Source of the DNA: Cryptomeria japonica
Taxonomy: Eukaryota > Streptophyta > Pinopsida > Cupressales > Cupressaceae
Reading direction: 5' to 3'
DNA: 58,000 nucleotides
Assembly: GCF_030272615.1 (NCBI RefSeq)
Contig: NC_081412.1
Span: forward strand, 97,033,796 to 97,091,795
Under the pieces are notes generated by a model, which was not told where the DNA came from, searched no databases, and saw nothing but the letters and a program-made list of their open reading frames with translations. Of the stretch, positions 1 to 9,963 are shown one piece after another. How positions within the stretch are numbered: position 1 is the first letter of the stretch; each line of letters opens with the position of its first letter. The position numbers and the translations under genes were made by a program.

Positions 1-681
1 GTTGAGGATGAATGTAGCAATCTGTTTTCTAGTGACTTGTGTGAGAGGCACGGCTTCAATCCATTTTGTGAAATACTCTGTGTCAGTAATAATGAATTTA
101 TGTCCATTGGAAGAAGGAGGGTGAATCTTGCCTATGAGATCGAGTCCCCACTGACAAAAGGGCCAAGGAGATGCAATTGGTTGAAGTTCTTGTGCTGGCG
201 CATGTTTGAGGTCTCCATGAATTTGACATTGCTTGCATTTCTTGACAAACTAATATGAGTCTTTTTCCATATTGGGCCAGTAGTATCCAGTCCTGATGAG
301 TTTCTTGGCCAAGGTAGGACCACTAGCATGTGGACCACGTATCCCTTCATGTACTTCACGTAACGCAATTTGAGCTTCATCACTTTCTAAACATCTAAGA
401 AGAGTGCCATCTAGACCTCATCGGTATAGGATATCAGCTAAAATGACATATCGAGAGGATTGGCAAATGAAAGTGTGACGTTGGTTATTTGAGAGATCAG
501 GAGGTAGGGTATTGTCACAAAGGTTTGTGAAAATGGACCCATATAACTGGGACTCAGGACTGACAACACATATCATCTCAATAGGAATGATCTCATATGA
601 AGGAACCAAAAGGTTATCCACCAAGAACTCATAGTGGGTCTCATTTGGAGGTAGATCAATCAGTGAAGCAATTGTAGCCAT
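1..681 (-). pseudogene. G pol: integrase N-terminal half and preceding linker (broken, partial)
   Basis: Integrase inserts the cDNA copy into the genome. The minus strand shows the HHCC zinc-binding domain: two His in VHEGIRGPH, then CKQC about 30 residues on, followed by the start of the catalytic core (WGLDLIGKI, then YFTKWIEAVPL). The first catalytic Asp is in GLDLIG; later catalytic residues lie outside the window. Two stops interrupt the frame: TGA at 418-420 and TAG at 250-252. The second falls in the zinc finger, where the context suggests an original Gln. Positions 421-681 are the linker after RNase H. The reading frame is the same as that of RT and RNase H. Confidence 0.9.
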
Positions 682-1539
682 GGCATTTGCGGCACGATTC
701 TTCTCTCTTGGTATCTACTCAAAATCTATCTTTGTGAAGTGTTGTTTCAGGTCATCGACCATTTGTTTGTAAGGCATTAATTTTTCATCTTTTGTTTGGT
801 AATCATCAGTTGCTTGACGGATTACAAGTTGAGAGTCCCCAAAAACACAAAGTGCTTGGATCTCCCACTGAACTGCGATCCGTAATCCAGTTGTTAATGC
901 CTCATATTCTGCTATATTGTTAGTGCAAGGAAATGATAAGCGATATGATTTTGGTATAGAATCCCCTTGAGGAGTTATAAAGAGGATGCCAGCTCCTACC
1001 CCATGTTGTGTGTATGAGTCGTCGAAGTACAGTTGCCACGGCTTTGCATGTGACATTGTTAAAATAGATTCATCTGGAAATTCTGAACTTAGAGGAACAT
1101 CATCAATCATGGGAGCATCTACTAATTGATCTGCGATGGCTTGTCCTTTTATTGTTTTTCTGTCCACATACTCAATGTCGAATTCACTCAGGATCATTAC
1201 CCATTTGGCCAGTCGCCCAGTAAGTGTTGCTTTATTGAGAAGGTATTTCAATAGATCTATTCTTGCAATCAACTTAGTCTTATGAGTAAGCATGTAATGT
1301 CGTAATTTCTATGAAGAAAAGACCACGATGAGACATGCATGCTTGATTGGTGTGTAGTTTAGCTCATATCCCACCAATGTGCGACTGATATAGTACACTG
1401 CTTTTTCTTTGCCCTCAGTAATTTGTTGAGCTAAGAGTGCCCCTAGTGTTGTTGGAGTAGCTAATATGTATAGTAACAGAGGCTGATCTGGAACTGGTGG
1501 CATCAGAACTGGCGGATTTAGAAGATATTCTTTGAGCAT
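682..1539 (-). pseudogene. G pol: RT connection and RNase H domains (broken)
   Basis: RNase H removes the RNA strand during reverse transcription. Positions 1312-1539 encode the Ty3-type connection/RNase H-like stretch after RT (LGALLAQ, AVYYISRTLVGYELNYTP). A separate RNase H domain with acidic residues follows at about 750-1060: LYFDDS, AEYEAL and VFGDSQLVIRQ. Two RNase H-like regions in a row are a known property of Tat-like plant elements. TAG at 1309-1311 (in the SSxKLRHYML context) and TAG at 715-717 (before IPREKNRAANAM) interrupt the frame; both are explained by CAG to TAG. Confidence 0.9.
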
Positions 1540-2796
1540 CTGGAAAGCCTGTTGGCAGTTATCATCCCATTTAAATTTGATGTTTTTATGTAGTAGGTGC
1601 TGAAAAGGATTACACTTATCTGCAAGTTGTGCTATGAATCTTCATATGGACTGGAGTCTCCCTTGTAAAGACCGAAGTTCACTGATATTTCTTGGTGGTT
1701 GCATCTCCAAGATGGCCTTGACTTTTGCTGGATCAGCTTCGATTCCCCTTTTGAATACAATGAATCCTAGGAGCTTCCCGGAGGTTACTCCAAAGACACA
1801 TTTCTTGGGGTTTAATCATACTTTGTATTTTTCCAACCGATCAAAGATGACTGAAAGTATGTCCAAATGTGTATTTTTGCCTATTGATTTGCCCAAGAGG
1901 TCATCAACATAATCTTCCACGGTTACGTGCATGAGATCATGAAAGATAGTAGTCATGGCTCTTTGATATGTAGCACTTGCATTTTTTAGCCCGAAGGGCA
2001 TGACATTCCAGCAAAAGGTTCCCCAAGGACAAGTGAATGATGTTTTGTGTTGATCCTCGGGCGCGATCCTTATTTGATTATAACCAAAGAATCCATCCAT
2101 CAATGATAACATTTCATGACCTGCTGTGAGATCAACAATCAAGTCAATATTTGGTAATGGGAAATCATCCTTTGGACAAGCTTTGTTGATGTCTCTGAAA
2201 TCTGTACATATTCTGATGTTGCGATCTAGTTTACTGACAGGCACTAAGTTGGAAATCCATTCAGGATAATCAATTGGGCGTATAAATCTGACATCCAATA
2301 ATTTCTCAAGTTCTGCTTTGACTAGTAATGCCACTTGTGGATGCATCTTTCTTAATTTCTGTTTCACTGGTTTTGCCCCCGGTTTAACTGTCAAATGATG
2401 CATTACCAAATCCAGATCTAATCCAGGCATATCAGCGTATGACCATGCAAAGTTGATTTGTCTTTCCTTGAAGAAACTTATGAATTTTGACCTTTCAGAC
2501 TCTGTCAACGATTGAGCCAAGAATATGTTGTGTGGAACCTCTTCTGTACCAATGTTTGTTTTGATAGTCTCTTCTACCAACATGGATGACTTTTCCTCAT
2601 ATGATGCTGGGAGAATGTCAAGCCTTCCATCTTCGGGTGCCTTAGAGAGGTTTTCGTCCTCAGATACGTCCTTTCTTTTTAGTTTTTTGGGGTCAGACAG
2701 CGCCACAGCGTGGTTTTCGCCATAAGACCTGTGGTTTGTTCTTATTTTCACATTTTTGTGACTCGAAGGTCCGACACCCTCACCAAAATATGCCAT
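1540..2796 (-). pseudogene. G pol: reverse transcriptase (broken)
   Basis: This is the RNA-directed DNA polymerase core. Recognisable blocks are GAKPVKQKLRKMHP, the SNLVPVSK region, RICTDFRDINKACPKDDFPLP, MPFGLKNASATYQRAM and the catalytic YVDD at 1900-1911. The N-terminal part (about residues 1-110 from 2796) is the spacer joining it to the G-patch region. Two stops fall after the active site: TGA at 1816-1818, just before LNPKKCVFGV, and TGA at 1642-1644 in the SIxRFIAQ context; both fit CGA to TGA. The catalytic residues themselves are intact. The subfamily is inferred from motif wording only. Confidence 0.95.
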
Positions 2797-3891
2797 GTTG
2801 TTGAGTTCTATAGTGTATCCCGCTTTATGGTCCCCAGGGGGAAGATCATCTCATATGCCCAGATAGTCAATAACAGCTTCATCATTTTGGAATATGTCAA
2901 ACTGTGCAGGTCCTTCATGATCCCAGTCAATGAGTTGGTGGTGAACAAGGGGAAGGCCTTTAATGTCTTTGAAGTTAGTGGGGCTAAGAGTGAAGATGTG
3001 GTTATATTCAGGTATGTCAAGGTAATTATCGAGGTCATCGATGGCACTCTCCTTATCAGTCTCAATCGTGAATGAATCCAAATTATCATCACTAGTAGTG
3101 CATTCTGGGATAGGTGTTTTCATCCTATGTGATTTCAACCTAGAACCTTGAGACAAGGACTGTGTGGAATCTTCATGGGTTGTTTTTTGACCAACTCTGA
3201 ACTTTTTATAAAATTCCTCTTCTTTTGTGGGTTCATCTGGCTCTCTGAATGTCTCGGTGAGCTCATAGTCACTGGAGGACTTATCTGAATCCCATTCCCA
3301 TTCATTGGAGTCTGTGGAATAGCGATCCTCCTGTTGAATTTTGGTAGCTTTGATCTGTAAGGCTTCTTCTATCCTTTGAGTGTGGACCTTGGAAGTCGGG
3401 AAACCAAGTCCTTTCGAGCGTTCCTTTTTGAATGTCAATTTAGGTTGTAAAGGTTCAATGATGCCTTCCTTTCGTAACCCAAGAGGGCTTTTTCCATCAT
3501 ACCCGAATTTTTGTAGAATCTTGAAGCCTTTGCCATATTTCTCACATGGTAGACTGATGTGATCTTGCGTGTCATCTTCAATGTCTTTGTAAAGCATTTT
3601 GTATAGATCTTCCTCTTCCAGTTCGCCCCATCTTTGAAAGGTAGTAGGGTCCCATTTGAGTACCATGATGGATACTTGCTTGTTAGGATGTGGTCTTCCA
3701 TATTCTTTTGGAGAACTCATGACTTGTTGTAAGTACATGGTCTGATTTAAAGTGTATTCCCCCATGCCCTTGTCCTGAAACTTGCCTTTAAGCTCACCTT
3801 GTTTTGATGTCGAAGATTTTAATGACTCAGGATCAATGTATGCCGAAGAAGGAACAGCTTCGCGATTACTGGGAATGATGGTCTCAGTTTT
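2797..3891 (-). pseudogene. G polyprotein spacer with G-patch domain
   Basis: Lies between protease and RT in the same frame as both. A G-patch motif is visible at about 3400-3525: FGYDGKSPLGL, then GIIEPLQPKL, then SKGLGF. G-patch is a glycine-rich nucleic-acid-binding module; it is known next to the protease of betaretroviruses and in RNA-processing proteins. The rest of the spacer is acidic and low in complexity (about 2900-3350, rich in D, E and S). One stop, TGA at 2851-2853, separates it from the RT fragment. The role here is unknown; binding of template or transcript RNA is an inference. Confidence 0.85.
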
Positions 3892-4391
3892 TTATCTCAG
3901 GTTATTGCAGTATATGAATGGATTAGGATCATCGTTAACTGTTACCTCCACTCCATTGTGAGGAAACTTAATGCATTGGTGATATGTGGATGGGACTGCC
4001 CTCATTTCATGAATCCAAGGACGTCCTAGCAATATGTTATAAGTGAGATCTAGATCCAAGACTTGACAAACCACATCCTTCATAACTTGCCAACTCTAAG
4101 AGGTAAGGTGACTGTGCCCTTGGATGAACGCTCTTCATTGTCATATGCCTTGATGGTGATTTGTTTTGTAGAATTCATAGCTTTATCAGAATATCCCAAT
4201 TGTTTAATTGTGCTCAATGCACAAATGTTTAGACCAGCTCCTCCATCTATCAGGACTCATTTTATTTTATGTTTGTGTATGAAGGCTTCAATGTGTAGTG
4301 GTGCATTATGTGGCTGACTTACGGAGGCATCGTCAACTTCTGTGAAGGTAAGGGAATGTGGAATGGAAAGGTATCACACCATGGCTTGAAA
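3892..4391 (-). pseudogene. G aspartic protease (frameshifted)
   Basis: Retropepsin-like protease that would cut the polyprotein. The active-site motif reads VLIDGGAGLNI (Asp codon at 4245-4247); DGG replaces the retroviral DTG, a pattern I know from plant Gypsy elements. The second half reads [16 protein letters not shown] at about 4020. A one-base deletion near 4085, between LPLRVGK and MKDVVCQV, shifts the frame. Upstream the protease is in the gag frame, downstream in the pol frame. Stops in or beside it are TGA 4374-4376, TGA 4257-4259 and TAA 3892-3894. Confidence 0.88.
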
Positions 4392-6815
4392 CTAGTCCAC
4401 ATTCAGATCAGTAGGAACGACGGTGTCTCTCAAGATTTTGTCAAGAATAGCTTTATGAGCGGGGGATATGCATAAGAGCTCAAGGATGGAGATGAGCGCG
4501 GGTGTCTTCCCTAACTGTTCTACAAGGTCATACTCAGGTTTGGTTGATGAAGAAGTGGTGTTTTTAGTTGAAGCACCTTGCAAAGTGATTTTACCTCGAT
4601 GAGTTGTAACATGACATTCAGAGGTAGGTTCGGTAGAAGATCCAACACCTTTTAGGACAATCTTGGGTCTCTGGATAGAATTCCCAGGGTTTTTGTCCTT
4701 GATAATAATAGTAGAGACATAATTGTCCATCAAGATATGATTGATGGTTGAATCATAGTTATAAGATGCTCTAGTATAGTTGGTTTGGTCATCTGTGGCT
4801 TTAGCTTTTCCCTTGTCATGCTTTGGGAATGGTTCCTTAAACATCTCATGTTCTTGATTGGATGAGTGTCCCTCAATTTCAATGTCACCTCTATCAATGA
4901 GATCTTGTATGATGTTCTTCAGTCGATGACAATTTCCTATCTTATGACCCTTGTTCTTATGAAATTGACAATATTCATCATCATTCCACCAATTTGGTTT
5001 AACCTTTGGTTCATATGGAGGAAAATCTGGAATAGTGATTACTTTGTTTGCCACAAGTTTTTTGAAAACTGACTCAAGTGGTTCTCCCAATGGTGTGTAC
5101 TTCCTTCATGATCTAGAAGTTGTTTGAGTATTCACTTGATTGTTTGTAGAACTTGATCCCGAAAAGATGAATTTGGGCCACACTGTGTTGGCATCAACAA
5201 CACCATTATTGACTGTGTTCTTGTTTTTATTCCAAAATCATGGCTTGTCTTTTCCTTTAAAGTCATCTTTGTTTTCCTTGAATATCTTAATGACTCCTTG
5301 TTCAATTAGGACCTTCTATGTTGCTAATCCTTTTTCAATGACATCCTTGAAGGTGGACAAACAAGCTTTCCTTAGATCATAACCAATGTCTTTGTTAACA
5401 TTTTGAGTGAACATTTCTACCATTTTTTTTTGTGGAATTTCACAAGAGCATCTGCTGGCTAGATTCCTCCATCTTTGTAAAAATGATGCAAAAGACTCTC
5501 CCTCTTTTTGCTTGGTGTTGCACAAAGTAGTGACTGATATGTCTGTCTCTATGTTGTAGGAGAAATGTTGAATAAATGCCTCTGCTAAGTCACCCCGTGA
5601 CTTAATACCAGGTGGGAGTTGGGAGAACCATTCCATAGCTTGATCACCTAAGCTTTGTAGGAATAATCTCATCAAATATGTCTCTTCTGTTGCTACCTCA
5701 ATGCAAGCTATGAAAAACTATCTTATGTGTGCCTTAGGATCCCCTTTTCCTCTATACTTATCAAACTTAGGCATCACAAAGTGTGTAGGAAATGGAGGCA
5801 TTGGAATGTTTTTGTCAAATGGATAAGGACATATGTCTCTCATTGTGTATGTTGGCTTTGGTGTATTTATGTCCTCCATTTTCTTTTGTAAGTCCCTGAT
5901 TTGTTGCTCCAAATCGCTCTTAGGTGGAGATCGACTTCTTGAACCATACCCCATGTTTGAGGCACCAATTGGAGGAGGAGCATGTTGCATATATGGATGA
6001 TATTGATCATACACATGTTCATATGGAGGAGGTCTATAGTGATGCTGCATATATGGACCACTTGATATAGATTCATGTTGAGGAATGAAATATCTATTTT
6101 GTCCATGTATATCATACTCTACAGGGATGTCATGTTCTAATGTGTTGCCCCCAAATTTGACACGGGGTTTCCTTGTGTCCAAATTTTGAGCATGCCTTTG
6201 AATATCCAATTGCTTTGGTGGTTGATCCTTAGCATGGATATGTGATTGAGCATATTTCTCTGCATAAGACTTCCATAATGGTCTACGAAGGTGAGTATCA
6301 TATGCTTGACCATGTGTATGTGGGACCTCTAGTTTTTGAAGCAAAGATGATGGTGATTTAGGCACCATATGTGGTCCTCTATTGCCTCCACTATTAGGTC
6401 TCCTTTGATCCATGTTGGAGTGAGTTTGTTGCAAATGTCTATGTTCCATTATTTGAGACATGTCAAAATCATGAGGGATCTTGGCTCCACTTTGTGCCAT
6501 CATTTGTAAGAAGTATTGTCTATCCCTCCTCATTATTTCCTCAACCAATCGATTGAAATGGGGATTCATAATGGATTCTTCCACATCTGCTGAATGTACT
6601 GAAAAGTTGTCTATATTGTCATTGTGTGTATCATTGTTGTTTGTAGTGCCCATGTTCTCAACATTTGGAATGTTTCTATAGGCATCCATGTCAGGTAATG
6701 TGTTATGATCAGTATTGAAAAAGACATCATTGTCATACTCATAGACACTCATGTTTGCGGACTCTTGAGCCTCTTTAGTTTCTCTCCTAGATTTTTGAAG
6801 ATAGGTTTCAACCAT
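4392..6815 (-). pseudogene. G gag: capsid and nucleocapsid (broken)
   Basis: Structural protein of the cytoplasmic virus-like particle. The ATG at 6813-6815 is chosen as the first in the frame after the leader. The N-terminal part (5721-6815) is rich in His, Pro, Gln and Tyr. The capsid homology region is at 5316-5720 (AMEWFSQLPPG, EAFIQHFSYNI, SFLQRWRNLASRC). A zinc knuckle of form CX2HX4HX4C lies at 4929-4970. Stops are TAG 5718, TAG 5316, TGA 5238, TGA 5106 and TAG 4392 (first bases on the plus strand). All share one frame, which continues into protease without a shift. Confidence 0.92.
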
Positions 6816-7311
6816 GAACTAGGTATTGACCAAGATGTGTTAGACTAGATGAAAATGGAAAAAGTATGGAAGACCAAGAATTGGATGGAATGTAAATGAA
6901 TCTGAGGTGTACTTGCAATGTCCAAAGTGTAAGACCAAGTATGTATGTAGTAGAGTAGGTGTGACTTCCAAAGAGAGGATAGTTTCTCTTGATGAGATAA
7001 GTTGACCTTGACTCTGAGTAAGACCAAATGAGACCCAAAGGTAAGAGACCTTGATGAGGGACCACCTAGCAAAGTGTTGTTGTATGTAGTGTGTTGACAA
7101 AGTATGATGAGGACAAGCAAGTGACCTTTTCACTCAAGTTTAGACAATGGTGAATGTAAAGCAAGATCTGAAGCAATGATGGACTGTGTGAGACCCAAAG
7201 ACAGGTTGAATGCTAAATGAAACCTTGAGGAATAACCTAGGAAGCTCAAGAATTCTGAAACTGACTGTGTTTGTTTGCTGGACTGTAACAGTTTTTTGTT
7301 GTTTCAATTTT

Positions 7312-7620
7312 GATCACAGACGTGCCTGTATACTTCACAGACGTGATTTCCTAACATAGACGTGGTTCTATTCAACACAGACGCGCTTCTGAGGATTTTA
7401 CAAAATGCACTGTTGGTTCTGAGAACACAAATGCATTTCTGACCTTCACAGATGCGATTATACAACATAGACGCTATTATATCTGACACAGACGCGTTTC
7501 TGAGATTTTTGCAAAGCGCAATGTTGATTCTGGAAATACAGACGCGTTTCTGCCCTTCACAGACGTAGTTATACAGCATAGATGCTATTATATCAGACAC
7601 AGATGCGTTTCTGCAAAATT
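7312..7620. repeat. 111-bp tandem repeat built from an ACAGACGCG motif
   Basis: Three units start at 7375, 7486 and 7597 (each at ACACAGA), exactly 111 bp apart. Each unit holds several copies of a short motif, consensus ACAGACGCGWTTCTG, about 12 in total here. Because 111 is a multiple of three, a 107-codon minus-strand open frame runs through it with the peptide ASVSDIIASMLYN repeated; I regard this as a by-product of the repeat, not a gene. Confidence 0.85.
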
Positions 7621-8809
7621 TGTGCATTTTTTTCCAATCTGTGAAGTCATTTTGTTGTGACCAAATCTGACTGTTTGACTATTTTTCGTGACAAGAGGAC
7701 ATAGTGTTGATGAAGACCCAATGTTTGCAAGTGTCTAGACTCAAAATGACTCCAAAAAAAAAAAAAGTGTGTTGTTGGATGTAAAAATGTTTTGCATACA
7801 CTTGAAGACACAAAAGACACAATGTTTTGATGTTTGGTCTTGAATGTTTTGAATGTTTAAAATAAGTCAAGCACAATTCTTATGGCTGGCCAAGACAATA
7901 GTTGTTGATCCCACATGGGGTTTTACCCCTGAGGCTACGCAATTTAGAGTGGATACTTAGATGCTTGACCTCACTGGCTCCACCCTCGGCACTCACTTCT
8001 CGGGTCAGCCAAACATCAGTCCCCACGAAAACTCCCCATGGCGAACTGTGTATCTCTACTAAGAACCATATGTGTGTGGGCTGCTACCAAAGGTCCGACC
8101 TCCTGCCCCAACAACTAGAAGGATTTGGGCTTCTAAAACAAAAAGGTGCTAGTAAGGGCATCCGCTCATGTGGCCATACATGCGGCACTTTCAACTCTGT
8201 AAATACAGAAGGCTCCCAGCTGGTAGGGGTTACGCCCTACAACTGATCAAATAAATTTGATCAAACGGGTTTATGGGGAGACATAGTGTCGGTATGAACT
8301 AATCAACACACGTTATCCATAGTTTTCATAGTGGTTCGGAAGAGGTGGGTTTTCCTTGCTACCACTTGGGTCGTTCTCTTCTCACTAGTAGTCCTAATGA
8401 CCACACAGGAAGACAGGCCCTCTAAAGATTAAACAAAAAGAGCCTATTGCTCAAGACACAAAAGACAATGATTCAATTTTAGTGCACCAATGGAAGTGTT
8501 TGCTAGTCTATGAAAACAAGGCACACAATAAAAATCCAAAAACCCTTGCCAAGGACTTGCAACAAAGAGTTGTTAGTAGTTTGGATTGTTTCAAATAATC
8601 ACCCCTTCCTGCAAGCACACAAGTTAGGTAAATTTTAAACCCAAAAGACTATGTGAAAATAGGGGCCTTCAACCAAATGATTTTGCTTTCAAGACAAGTT
8701 GCACCAATTTTGTTAGCTAGATCTGAGAATGTTAGCACAAAATAAACCAGATCTGAAACCTTAAATGCAAAACTCAAAACCGAGTCAATAAACTCAAAAT
8801 TTGAAATCG

Positions 8810-9075
8810 GTGAACACAGACGCGATTACCCTCAACACAGATGCGACTTCGTGACATAGACGCGGTTCTGTGAGACACAAACGCAGCTCCAAAATGCATA
8901 CGCGACTTTTGGACATAGACACGACTAAAAACACCGCAGACGCGACTTTAGAACACAAACGCAATTTTTGGAACCTGCAAAAATAAAATACTGCTAATAA
9001 CACAGACGTGATTCTGAATGTTGCAGACACACCAGAAAGTCAAAAACGCGATCCGAAAGTATGTAGACGCGAAAA
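8810..9075. repeat. Second cluster of ACAGACGCG-type short repeats
   Basis: About 12 degenerate copies of the motif seen at 7312-7620, spaced roughly 18-35 bp and all in the same orientation. Variation is mostly CG to TG or CA (ACGTG, ATGCG, ACACG), as expected from loss of methylated CpG. No regular higher-order period is evident here. Confidence 0.75.
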
Positions 9076-9163
9076 TATCAAAATGCTGCCGAAAATGTCA
9101 GATCTGCAACTTCAAAACACAAAATCTGCAACAAGGATGTTAAATGTAAAAAGGGACAAGAGT

Positions 9164-9182
9164 CCCACCGGGCGTGCCAAAA
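9164..9182 (-). other. Primer-binding site of G
   Basis: Read on the minus strand, TTTTGGCACGCCCGGTGGGA directly follows the LTR end. The wording matches tRNA-primer sites of many plant Gypsy elements. I do not assign the tRNA. Confidence 0.7.
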
Positions 9183-9963
9183 TGTATATGGTGAAAAATG
9201 GATAACAATAATAACGATATTAAAAGGCTAAATGAATTCAACCACAAAACCCTAGCCTAACAACAACAAAAATCCACCATAACATGTGAAGATTACCTAA
9301 GACAATGCAAATCAAACAAAATCACAAAGATTATACCATCACATGTCCAATAGAGTTTGGATCTCCATTCTTCCTATCTCAATTGATCTTGTTTGATATA
9401 TTTGCTCTCAGATTTTATGTGCACAAGAGCTCAACAAAGAAAAAAATGTGGTTTCAAGTAGGATCGCATATGCCAAGTAGTCAATTGATCAAGTAGTTCA
9501 TTCGTTAGGGTTTGATAATGAAGGAAGCATCTCCTTATATAGAAGACACAATATGAAATGGAGGGATAAGATTGAGAGGTGTAAAAGGAGGTCGGCTATG
9601 ATTAGAGGGTAGGTAAAAGAAATAATAAAATAATGAAAGGGGTAGGTAGTATAGGAATTAAGAGATGAATGACATGTGTCATGGGTAGAAAAGGTTAATG
9701 AATTAATTAAATAAATAAAGATTTATTTAATTAATAGAAGGAGTGGGATCAATTAAATAAATAAGATATTTATTTTATTTAAGAAAAGGATAATTTAAAT
9801 AAATAAATGTATTTATTTAAATGAGAAATAAGGCTAGAAGAGGATAAATGAATTAATTAAATAAATAAAGATTTATTTAATTAATAGAAGAATTAAGCTT
9901 AGATAATTAAATAAATAAATAAAATATTTATTTAATTAGACTGGACAATTTTGGGTGTCTACA
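9183..9963 (-). repeat. 5' LTR of G (781 bp)
   Basis: On the minus strand it starts TGTAGACACCCAAAATTG at 9963 and ends CA at 9183, immediately before the PBS. The start is close to that of the M-family LTRs (TGTAGACACCCAAGATTG). The upstream (U3) part contains a series of AT palindromes. The partner LTR is outside the window, so its age cannot be estimated. Confidence 0.85.
9702..9938. repeat. Series of AT-rich palindromes in the G LTR
   Basis: Perfect inverted repeats with 4-nt loops lie at 9702-9735 and 9852-9885 (15-bp arms, ATTAATTAAATAAAT) and at 9793-9822 (13-bp arms). Less perfect ones lie at about 9750-9781 and 9904-9938. The first two are identical copies 150 bp apart. Confidence 0.85.

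Larger units (their letters stand above)
6816..9182 (-). other. Long untranslated leader of G
   Basis: 2.37 kb between the PBS and the gag ATG. No coding domain is visible on either strand. It holds two clusters of CG-rich short repeats (7312-7620 and 8810-9075), a run of 13 A at about 7746-7758 and a relatively GC-rich block at about 7900-8300 that does not resemble the surrounding AT-rich DNA. Such a leader would carry dimerisation and packaging signals in a working element; no specific signal is identified. Confidence 0.75.
1..9963 (-). mobile_element. Ty3/Gypsy retrotransposon G, truncated by the window edge
   Basis: Read on the minus strand, the order is 5' LTR (9963-9183), PBS, long leader, gag, protease, G-patch spacer, RT, RNase H and the start of integrase. 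This order, with integrase last, defines Ty3/Gypsy. The CHHC knuckle, the DGG protease site and the RNase H type resemble the plant Tat-like branch; that lineage call is from memory and not computed. The 3' LTR and most of integrase lie left of position 1. The coding part was one frame of about 2,270 codons, now broken by about 15 stops and one indel, so the copy is dead. Confidence 0.93.

Noticed and set aside
1540-2796. Possible endogenous pararetrovirus (caulimovirid) RT
   Set aside because: An integrase zinc finger follows RNase H and an LTR with PBS precedes gag, so it is a Ty3/Gypsy retrotransposon.
7304-7627. 107-codon minus-strand open frame with repeated ASVSDIIASMLYN
   Set aside because: It is produced by the 111-bp non-coding repeat, whose length is a multiple of three; it lies in the leader, apart from gag.
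7312-9075. Possible CRISPR-like array
   Set aside because: The repeats are short, degenerate and variably spaced in a plant retrotransposon leader; there are no constant repeats with unique spacers.
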